64,000 bases of DNA from Promerops cafer (taxonomy: Eukaryota; Chordata; Aves; Passeriformes; Nectariniidae): contig VZSE01002451.1 of the NCBI GenBank assembly GCA_013398275.1, forward strand, positions 493,776 through 557,775, read 5' to 3'. Both the position numbers and the translations under genes were made by a program. The first letter of the stretch is position 1, and the number at the start of each line of letters is the position of its first letter. This document shows, in pieces, positions 50,301-62,300 of this stretch. The notes below the pieces were generated by a model. It saw only the letters and a list, made by a program, of their open reading frames with translations, searched no databases and was not told the origin of the DNA.

Positions 50301-53300
50301 TGAGAACTGGATTCTGAAAGCAGTGTTTTCTAGGAGGAAAAACCACAGAAGAAATATTTTGAGACTCCTGTGTTTTGCTGTAATTGGGAATACATTTCCT
50401 ACAACCCCTGAAATAACCCTCTCACCTCTGGCTGCTTGGAAACAAGTCAGTAATGAACGCTGACTTAACATGAACATAATTTTGCTGTAGTTTCAAACCC
50501 TCTGTGTATAATAATCTGATAGGGAATTTAATGAACCTGGTAGTAAAATCCTCTTGGTGTAGCTCACCATGACCAATGATTTAATCCATACCTTCCTTCC
50601 CAGGGAATCAAGCTGATCAAGAGCCTCCTGAATAGCTGGGTCAGTGGGAATCAGCAGCAGAAGTTTCCTCACTCGCAGTGTTATCCTGAAAAGAAATCAC
50701 AAGTTACATGCACAAAACAAGGGCTCAGCCACACTGGCCTGGTGCATGCCTGCACACAGTGGAGTGACTATTCAAACTGGGCACTGGGAGCAATTCTTTA
50801 ATATTTAGTAACCATTTAATCTGCTTACCTTGGCTCCTCCAAGTTGGCAAGCTGGTAAAGCATATCAAACACATTACACACGAGAGCCATGACGACTCCA
50901 GGGAGGGATTTCTCCTGAGAATTAAGCAGAAATACAAAGGTCTTTTTCTCCCTTCTCTGTTACATGTAAATTTAACAGAGCTCTTCAGTGAAGCAAATGG
51001 CCCAGATGCCAATCTGACCCACAGAAATCCCAGCTACTTTTAGGCTGAGACAACATTTACATCATTCCATTTCCCTTTTAACAGTCCATTTATGAAGTCA
51101 GCTGTTATGAAAAGCAAGATACAAAGCAGACCAGGAGTGATCTGAACATGCCAGTTGATGCTTCTTAGTTTACTTTCCTACTGCAGCTTTATTAGTAGTG
51201 AAAGTGTGGAAATCTCTACCCTCAACAAATAGATAGTCTCAAAATTAAACCAGATGGGCCCTATTTTTTTAAAAGACCCCATAGAGATGAATACTCACCA
51301 AGCAGGCTACCATAGCTGACAGAGTACACATGATAAAATCCAACCTGCATGCCCAGGGCAGTTGTGTATTTGGATGGTTTGTTTCAATTGCAGTTTGAAA
51401 GTAAAACCAGATTACTAAAGATTGGAAGATCTCACTGGAGGCTCCTACTCTCTCCCCCACCTATCCCTGCTTCAGGAAAATCTGAGGGAAGGCTTCAGCT
51501 CATATTAGGCTGTACCTGTTCCATTGCATAGGATGAACTAAATACACTGCTGCTGTTGCTGGAACTGGTTGAGGAATCTGCAGAGCTCCCTGATGGAGTC
51601 CCACTTCCTGATGTTTTTACTGTAAGGATTTGTTCATCAGAGAAGCCCAGCTGGTGAAGTAGTTTCTGATCTTTGTTTACTGTTAGCTGCAAGAAAATAT
51701 TTATTGTTTAGTTCTGGGAAAGACTCAATTTCATAAAGAATGGGAATTCTTTGTAGTTAACATACCAGGCTGTCATTGGCAAATATCTGTATATTTTCCA
51801 CAGGTGAATTCAACATCTTTGCTATCTTCCACCTGACGCTTCCTACAGTTTCATTGCTATGAGCCTGAGAAATTAAACAACACTGGTTCAGTAAGTCTGC
51901 TCGAGCAGTAAATGCCAAGAAAAATTAAAATCTTCTGAAAGAGTCTTCCTGCATAGGGTGGTAAAAGTATTGTTCATAAGAGTGTCAGGATAGGACAGCA
52001 CAGAAATGCTCCAACACCCACAGTGAGCAAAAACCTTATTTTTCCCATCCTGGAATTTAATGATCAGAATACATTTGGTCCACAGACACTTCCATATACA
52101 TATTTTTAACATTTTCAAGAAGAGTTTTCAAGTTGACTGGAGTCTTTATAACCATCTCACTCTATTCAGTTCAGGCAACCAAGAGTTGCTACATAACCAA
52201 CAGTCCATGGCACACACAGGCTGGGCACACCTACCTCTATGGTGAAGGTATCTTTGGTAGACTCATATGTAACATTAAGGGTTAAAAGATGTCCATGGAA
52301 AGAGGCACCATGAGGTAGAATAGTTCGGGGAACAGAGTAAAGGTCCTACAGGAAGAGAAGGATGACAAAGACATTTCTGTGATGGTGGGTAACTAGGGTT
52401 GCATGTTTAAATAACTTCTACTGTTTTTAATAAAATTGCAAGTTGTGTTCTCAGCCTTGCCTAGTAGGAAATTACACATCTTACCTCTATTGTTATCACG
52501 TAACGCTCTGCCAACAGCAGCAGTCTCTCAATTATTACAAGTTTAGTTGACCTAAAGATAAACATTGAAAACAAGAGTAACTTGTCTCACAGATTAATTT
52601 CCAACGCCCACAGGTAACTACCATGAATTGTCTGGTTTTGAAGGTACCTCCTTCAACTTGGAGTTAATTCAGCAGAAATGAACTAGGAAAACAGACCAAG
52701 AGGCTCGTGTTGTACTGCTTGAGATGCTGCCAGCTTCAGAGGAAGATTCATGTTTCTAAAGGTCCCACCCTATGCTCCTATATTTAAGTTACACATATTC
52801 AGGTATGACTAAATTAAGCTTGAGGTTGAAAAAACAACCTTTTCTCCCCTAATTTAAGAAGAGCCACACCTAAATCCCACTGCCTCAGAATTATTACATG
52901 ATTAATAGACTGGTAATAACCTGTGAGGTTTTTTGTTTTGTTTTGGTTGGTTGGTTTTAGTTTTTGGGGGGCTGGAGGCAGGGTGGGATTTTTTTGTTTT
53001 GATTCCTTGTTTTGGGGTTTTTTAATGTGTATTTGGCTTTGGTTTTCTTTGTTTCCTTGTTGTTTTTTCAAAAGGTTTTTCAAAACCTCTGGAACTCCTA
53101 TTGCATAGCAATTGGAATATTCAGTTGAGGAACCACCAGAATGTACAACTACCAAATACCAAGAATTACAATTAGCACTCAAAATCTTGAGGGAAGCAGC
53201 TGGGAGCAAATGTCTACTGTCATATTTATTCCTTGAGAGGCTGGCCTACCTGTAAGGAGACTGAACTGATGTTGCCACTGTAGGCATGGCAGTTGCTGTC

Positions 53301-56300
53301 AGCATTTTTGTAGCTCTTGTGACAGCGTGTGTTAGTGTTGGACCGCCGAGCGCAGAGCTGGCTGCCTGCAACAGAGCAGAGCAAGGGACAGTCAGGATGT
53401 CCTGGAAAGCTCAGAGGACAAAAAATATTTGTGCAGAGAATTTTGTTCTTTAAATGGAATTATCACAGACAAGTAGTCTTATTCTAAGATACAGAACCAA
53501 ATGGATGTAGGCACGAGAATAATTAAAATTCGTCCTTTACCTCTAGTCTTGTGTAGCAATCAGCAATGAATTTTTTGTGCAGTGATACTGAATCCTAAAG
53601 ATAAAATGTACAAATTAATTAAAACTCACACTAAAATCATGGGAATCACTCACAAATTGACAACAAGAACAAGACAAACTGACAACAAGAACCCAACAAG
53701 TCACACAGCTGAACATGCAGAGTATCAAGACTTTATGAATGTCAAAGCACATTTATGTACAAATATATGCCTACCTTTTTCAATCTGGGAGTTAGATTAA
53801 TATAGCTGTAATTTATTATCAGTTGAATAGCTTCATTGGCAATTTCTTCATCTGGTGACTCCATTGCAATCTTCCAAATGAAATCCATTCCTATTAATTC
53901 CAGTTTTTCTACGCTCTGCACAAGGAAGAACAACAGTAAAACATGACTGCATTTCTTACACAATAGTGAATTGAACCACAGGGACAAAACTATTGGAAAG
54001 GGACCTTTTGATTAAAACTTAAAAATTTTCTTTTCCAACATGCTGCCAAACCTTGGCACAGCGCAAAGTCAAACCAACTGCTGCACATTTGTGTATTTAT
54101 ACAAGAAAAAAAAATTGTTTACTGATGGATAAACAAGTTCCAAAGAACAATCTCAGTCAAGCCAACTGAAAAATTAAAAAATGTAAAAGCATGGAGAAAT
54201 TTAATCTAGAATGGAATTTGTTTCAAAAAAGTTAACATGGCAATTAACCAGACAATAAACCATCACAAAACCTGCTATGATACTTGGCAAAAAATTCTGC
54301 ATTTGAAGTAAGTTCTCTGTGATAAAGATCTAAAATGCCTATGGAAAACTACTTAGCATATAACCATTAATTTAACAAAACCACTGAAGGATCAGAGTTA
54401 AAAATTATAGAAGGTTAGAATTTAAATATGTTAAGTCTAACTCCCATACAAAGAAAAAAAATAAAAAATAATTTTAAAAAAGACCTTCCCTACAAGGGAG
54501 AAGAAAAAATTGCACACTAGAATTCACGATTATTTAAAAAAAATAGTTCAGCCATTCCTCCTGCAAAGTTTTACAAGCTACAAACCAGATTCCAGCTATC
54601 AATTACTGAATTTTAACTGTTGAAATTGTCAAAGTTTTAGCTTCAGAATTGAACAATGCTAATGCTACAAGGACAATCTGGTCATTAATACAAACACCAC
54701 CATGTCCAAGAACTGCCACACAATCCTGGTCTCACCTCCTCCTGTCCCTAAGAGGACACAGGCAGGACACAGGAGCAAACTTGCCAGAACACACTCACCA
54801 GCTGAGTTCCTTGCCTCTTCAGTCGATGGTCACACAGGTTCACATTTTCAAAGAATGTCTTAAATAAACTAAAACCTGAAAGTGAAAGAAAGGTGAAGGT
54901 TTTATATGCTGGTCATGCTTAGTTTCTTTGTTTAAAAAGCAGAAGTTATCAAATACAGGAGATGAACTTTTCCCTCTGTAACTAATAGCTCAACTTTATT
55001 ACACTGATTTATAGAACTGGTTAGATGTTTGATTTGAAGGCTTAGGAAGCAGATTTCTGGTATATATTTCAACCCCAAATCCTTTTTCTTACCATTCATA
55101 GTAATTTCATATGATTCCAGTTTAAGAATTTTCTCTTTGAAGAGCTGTTGCTGCACATCACTCTCCAGATCATGCTGCCCTTTTGTAAACCACTCAAAGC
55201 ACATCTATGAATGAAAGGCAGATATAATTTTTATCCAATTGTCACATCAAATATTTTAGTTTTATACAGCAAACTATGTCAGATAGCACAGTGACTCATC
55301 TTGCAGAAGTTTTATCTACAGCAAGAGGTTCAGAATCTCATCTCCTGGTAACCCCACATGTTACAGAGGCTGCACTGCAGCTTTAGGGTACTTCATAGTC
55401 ATCTTTCACCCAAATAATGCTGAATGTCTCTTGTGTCTGCACCAACCTCCAGGTACCCCTTTTCAAACCAGCATCTCCAACTAATCTCCCACCTAATGTC
55501 TCCTGTCCAGTCAAATTTTAACAAAATGTTAACAAAAAATGTTAAATGTTTGTCAATGTTAAAAGAGCATCCTGGCCATAAGAGAACTCCTAACAGTGGC
55601 TGCTGTAGCATAAAAGCACAAAGCATAAAATGCATGACTAGTTTGTGTTTGCTACTCTCACTCCACATGTCTCAACAACCACACATGCTGCTCATGATCC
55701 ATTAAAATTCCTTCTGCAACCACAGAAACCAACTTTTCAAGTTTTTCTTACCTCTCGATCCAACTCACAAACATCTTGGCCAGTGACAAGGCATTCCCAG
55801 ATCTCCCTGGCACGATTCCAGCCCAAATAAAGGGTGGCTTCTTGCAGAAAAAATGCCAAAAATTTTAGATGTGCCTCCAAATACTGAGAAAGAGGAAACA
55901 AAAGCTCAAGCTTAAAACTTTTCTTTCTGAAACAAGTACTCTGAGCATTCTATTTCTTAATTATTTTTTTTTTTTTTTGCAAATTTTGTTGTCAAACAAC
56001 CGTACACTTTGAAAAGCCTGGAAACAGAAACTGTGAGAATCATTTCTATTTTCAACATACCTTGTGGCTACCTTCCTAAAAACAACACTGAAGTCCCCTT
56101 GGATTTGCTCTCCCTTTGCTGGTGGTGATATTATTTGACACTAAGTCAAAACTAGCATGGAAAAAATAATTACCAAAGGATTAGCAACAAACTGCTATTT
56201 GTGTGTGTGGCTTCTATGTGCTAATTAGCAAATCTGTTGCAGGTATTAAGAACTTCACACTCAAGGGTATCACCTCGACCAGGAACTGAAGCTGGTGAAG

Positions 56301-59300
56301 AAGCTGAAAGCTGCACAGGCTTGGCAACAACAGATCCTAGGATGGGGAGATCTACTCTTCACCAAGTAAAGATTTTGCTAAGGAACTTGTGTAATTTTGT
56401 GTAATGTTTACACAGCTTTCTTCTATATAATAACAAGGGTACAACAAGCCTTCATAGATCAGTAGTAGAACTACAAATAAAAACTAGAGTAATTGTTGAG
56501 CAGTGAGTTTCAAAAGTGAAATAACAAGGTGAAGAAATCGGGTACCTCCCGGTAAGTGTATCGGCCATCCACCAGCGTTGCTCCCACCAGCCCTCCTGCG
56601 CCTGCCACAGATGCAGCCAAACGGTGACAGGATATCAAGCTTCCTGTCACCAACTTCACTATTTCAAAGTTTTTCTTTAAATCTTGAATAATGCTCTTGG
56701 CAATAAAACAAAAGAGAGAAAAGATGCTTTTAAAGCAACAGCTAAACAGGGATGTGCACACAGTGATTTGCTCTTCTACAGACACACATCTCTTATCAGA
56801 AAGAGTCATGTATCCCCCCTCAGAGTCAGCTGTTCCCCTTCCAAGCACCCAACCCCCCTGATGTTGGTGTTTTCAGCATGTGCTGAAACACAAGTGCTGC
56901 AGATTGCAAAGTCCCACACCTCCACACAGCCACTCTACAGCACACATGACTGCTGGTAGTTCAGTCTGTTTTCCAAGAGTCAATGTCAATTCAATTACAA
57001 AGCGTTGGTCTAAACATTAGCCATTGTTCATTTCTTAACACAAACATGCCTGTTAATTATTCTACAAAAAGCTGAGAATAAAAGAAATTAGTCCTGACAC
57101 AGCAAACACATTTATACATGCACACACTCACAAAGGGACAGCACAGCACCTCCACTCCAACAGTTTATGCTACATCACTAAACTACTTTTAAAACTGTTT
57201 ATTAGCTAATTTATTTTTTTTTCTGAATTCAAACTTCCATGTTTAGCAGAGCTACACAGACACAACAAAAGTTTCAAAAATCTTGTCAGCATATAGCCTT
57301 ACCTTGTCTTGTTTTTGGTAAGTTTGCTTAATGAATGAACGTGTGATTTCGTGGAGCTGACGCAAGGCTGGCACCACCCACACAAACTGAGGATTATTGT
57401 GCTGGGACGACTGGTAGCAGGAAAGGTAAAAACAATTACACATGTGGTACATGCTCAACAACAGGTTAACTCCCCTCTCAGACTCCTGGAAGCCTAATGA
57501 AATCTGTTAATGCTGCTGTTTCAAAACAACAGCTACCACCTCTGCTGGCTTCAGGTACTTGTTCCTGCTCCCTTTCCAAACACACTCAAAGTGCCCTTCT
57601 TCACTTTCCACAAGAAGTCCCTTGACACACACATATGCCATTTTGCTATCCCTATTATTAAGCCCAAAGTACCAGCTCCTTGCTAGAGAACATGCAAATT
57701 AAGTAGCCAAAAAGAACTCAGTTGCACCAGGGAGAGATGATAACCACCACCTTCCTCAATTATGGGGGATGAAACAGGTCTAAAAGGGCACAAAAGGGCA
57801 AATCCAGTCTAATTATGTTACTTACTGCTAAAGCAAGAGCAATAGAAAAAAGAATTTCAAATACTACTGAGGCTTAAGAGACAAGAAATTTCTGATTGGT
57901 GCTGCAAGCTGCTCCTTGATAGGAAGCAAAGGATACTTAAGCTGCATTTTGAAAGAGATCCTACAAAGAATAACCCTCCTACCTCATTTTTAGAACTGCT
58001 CATCACTTTTCTGGGAGGCTTCATTTTCTGTAAAGTTTGACCACACAGACCAGCACTGAGGTTGCTTGTTCAGAGAAGTGATGTCTGGTTTAAATACTGA
58101 CAACACCCAAATACCACCTACACACTCAGAGAGGCTGAAGGAACCTAACCAAAACAGAGAGCTCTCCACTGAAGACTCCCTTACAAATTTGAGAAAGCTG
58201 CCTTAACATTACATTCCCTCCCAGTCTGTCTTCATTTCCCTAATGAAGGGAAATAAGAACACCAGATATTTTAGAAGTCTGCTGTATGCTGACCCCAATC
58301 CTTTCTAGTTTACAATTACAGCTTTTCTCAGTGTTTCCCACTGCAGCACCTCTGTAAAAGCCCTTGCCAGAATATAATTAAAAGGAATAAGATTAGGAAA
58401 GCATAAGAGAAGATCCAAAAGAAAAAAACCCACAACTTTCACAGACATTGAGAACCCAAGATTTGAAATTCATATTCGTGAACACACACACAGAAGTGTG
58501 ATCAATATAAAGAACCAACATACTACACTGCCTAAACATCTAAAATCCTCTACAAATTCTGCAACACAGACAAAACCTAATTTATCATGAAAGAAATGAA
58601 CAAAAAAAGTACAAGCCTTTTTCTTTATTTACAGCATACTTCAGGCTGAAAAAAAAGAAGACAGGAGCATTCCTGCAGGCCTGAAGAAAAACTGCCTGCT
58701 ATGTGAACAGTGCAGGGGAGAATATTTGCAGTCTTTTAAGCCATGCACATCTCTGCTGCTGCCAGGAAACAGTACAGGCAGCTTTGGGAATGGCTTCTTT
58801 ATGTTACAGAAAAGAGTTAAGTATTTTACTAAAATACAAAACTACTAGGATTGCAATATTGATTTGCATTTTGAGACTTAATGGTCATGCCAGAACACAT
58901 GCTTTACTCCAAAAAAACTAATCTAGGCTTTCACATGAAAGGGACAGGTAAAATACTGACATACCTTTACAGTGGTTCCATTTGCAAATTCTAACCTTGG
59001 GCCCATCCTGGTAGTTTCCCATAAACTGATCACTCCTTGTGCTGAAAATTTGCTTAAAACAAAGGCAAGAGACTTACTATGAGTCTCATGATCAACAAAG
59101 TGGCTCACACAAAGCCTACCCCTCTCGAGGACTCCCCAAGGTAAGAACTTACAGATGGGACACACAATTCGTGCATCTTGAAAGAAAAGGGCAACATCGA
59201 GGCTAGATAAGATTTCATTTTGGAAAAGATAAAATAATAAACCAACCCTCTTAATATCCTCTATGCATTTGATGATGTAGCTCCTCTTGATTGCCTCTTT

Positions 59301-62300
59301 CACTGCATAAGCATCGCTCAGGATTGTCAGGTGTTCCTCCAAGGCCTGCTGGATAAGACTACAAGGTAACGTTGGAAGATGAGCCAGCTCCCAGAGTACC
59401 TCCAGAACCTGGAGGAAGAAGGGCAAGGATAGTCAGGACCTAGGAAGTACAGAGGCTAGCAAGTCTACATTGAATAAATCAAAAACCCAAAGGAAAACCA
59501 TCCACTTGCCTTGCCAGTGGTTGTTTCCACTCGTGCCTCTCGGCCAATGCGCCCAATGAGGCTCAGCAGCTTCTGCCTCACCCGGTCACTCTCTGTCTCC
59601 CAGCTCTGGACAGCAAAGAAATCAATGTTAGAGCATCTCTGTCAGGCTGTTACATCCCAAGGGTGCACAAAAATATAATCCACAATTGCTTTACTGCAGG
59701 AAAATCAAAATAGAAGCAAGTTTCCACCCTCAGTATTTCCTTATTTCTGTTGCTGGGAGTTAGAGCACTAATTTGCTCAACTCTTTTTCAAATACTACTA
59801 GGGATGAAATGTAATAATAAAATCTCACTCAAAGTCCCTTAGGACTGGCTACCTAATGTACTTAAAATCCAAGTCAATTAGCAATACAGTAGCAGATTAG
59901 GCTTCTGGGTTAACATAAAAGTTAGTAGTAAAAGTGGTTTTTTAATAGCAAATCTTACATTTATACAGAAAATAGAAATGTATTCAAGGCATTTGCCTTT
60001 CAGTAGGCTGGAAGGAAAAGTACATCTTATCAATTCTCTTCCTAAGGAATGTAAATTCATGTGAAAACTTACCTTTTGGATTAGAACAAATAAATGATTA
60101 AGCTGATCAGAGCTAAACTTCACAGCAGCTGCAGCAATAATGGTATGTATGTTCTCAATCACAGTGGAAGATTGTCCTGACTGAAAAGGAGGAAAACACA
60201 AGAAGGTGGGTCTTTAACCCAAACAAGTCAGAGAAAAACCTTCATGTAAGCATTATCCTACTATTCATACTAATGAGTGAGAAGAGCAGCTTTTGATGTG
60301 GTAGAAACACAGGTTCAGAGTAAACTGTCTGTGCTCCTCACTTCCCTGGCTGAGAAGTCTTTGGAAGTAATTCTAAAGCAGGAAACTACAAGTCTGCCAT
60401 CATTACAGCAGCTTCAAGCTGCTGCAGTGGCAGCAGTACAAACATCACCTTTTCTATGGCTTGGTGAGGTTCACGTGTGAGGTGTTGAATCTTTGAAACT
60501 CTTCCAGGCTTTACTCAAAAATGAGCAATACAAAATCTCCTCCCACATGGATGGGAGCACCATGGTAACAACAGCCAGAGAGGGGAAGGAAGTATTGCTT
60601 TTTATTAAAGAATAAAAATGAGAGAGCTAGAATCACATTTCAACTCTGCTAAGCATTAAAGACTTGCTACCATGCCACATAAATTGCAGAGCTGATGGTG
60701 TTCAATGAGTTTAGTCTAAAATATCAACATTTGCACAGAGAAGAAAACCATTTCCTGCAGTGGAGGATTAGTTTCTTGTCAAAAGTTTCCATGTGTCATT
60801 TGCATAAACACTTAAACCACCTTCCCCACACAGTAATAAGTTGAATACCCTTAAAGTGAAGGCCAAAAGATGACTTGTCAGTCAATTATATATCTGTACA
60901 GGAAGGTAAGTGGGATTTCATACAGTTGGAGCCCCCTCTCTTTAAACTCACACTGACTTTAAATCCATACCTCCAGCCACAAACTTTAATATCCTAGTTT
61001 GGTCTAGACAAAAATCTCAAAACCTCCACATTGCAATAGAGATGTATAGATTATTTAAAAAAAATCCCTTCATTGGAATGTTTGCTTTTTTAAGGCAGTC
61101 TAAAAGCACCTGCCTAGTCTTGATTGCTTACCTGAATTCTCCAAATTTTAGTGAGCTCATCTAAAGATAATTTGCTGCCCAGCAGTTCAATAATTCCCTT
61201 TATACGATCACAGTATTGTGCTTGGTCTATATTACCTGTGAAACAAAGAAAGGCAACTCAATGAATATAATTCAAACATTAGATACATTAAACTAATAGA
61301 AAAGAACAAATTCTTTTAAAAGAGAGAACAAAGCTTCATTTGGAAAGTCTTTCTTTACTGTTACAGACAAGTATCAGTACAAAGAAAAAGAACAAGGCTG
61401 TTTCCATTTTTATTTTGTTTTGCTTCATACATCTGATAGCACACCTACAGAATGTTACTACTTCGGGAGAAAAACACCTCTTTTCTCTCTTTTTTAGAGG
61501 CTAACAATATACAAACTTTGAGTAAAAAACCCCAGGTACAGCAGAAGACATCTGCACAGATGTCAAACAGAGGACTAGATGACAGTTACAGAATTTGCAG
61601 GATTTCACTTTATTTTGGAGACAACAAAAACCTTGAACTCTTTGGTTAATAGTGCTCATTAAAATGTATTGAAATGGAGAGATGAGTTTTTAAAATTTAA
61701 GTCATTCAGAGCACGTGCAAAAAGGCTTTGTGAGCGTTCTTACCTTCCAGAGCAATCGAGAGGACTGAATTCTCCACGAGCCAATTTAGCAGTCGGTCTG
61801 TGTCTATTGCATTCTTCACTGACTTGGACACAGTGCTGTCTTCTATTAATTTCGTTACCTAAAAATTGCAAAATGTAAGGTTTTAACAAAAAATTCACAC
61901 CTGCATCACTTAAACACACACAGTGAAATCTATTAAAAAAGGCTCACGATGACGCTTAAGTGTGAATCCTGAGATATTCTGAGTACAGGAGGTGCTTGGG
62001 ATTTTTTGGGTCATTTGTTCTTTGTGGGGTGTTGGTTTTTAAATTTTTTGGTTTTGTTTTTTTTTTTTAATAAGCTGTTTAAAGGCAAATTCCTAACCAG
62101 AAACACCATATCATCAGTCTCTGATGCAGCAAAATCTTATTCCCAGTCTGACACAGAAAAGCTGGCCTGTGGTGCCAGGTATTTTTCTACAGATATGCCA
62201 GAAGTAGGTTATCTCAGGCTTCTGCTTGTTACACTCAAATCAGTGTCCTACTTTTTATCCAATACTGAACTGATACAGGCTCCTCACTCGAGGGAGAAAG

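Noticed and set aside
58965..59007. Exon-like segment with good donor (AAG|GTATGT) in the USP24 intron
   Set aside because: Length 43 nt would break the frame between two phase-0 neighbours.
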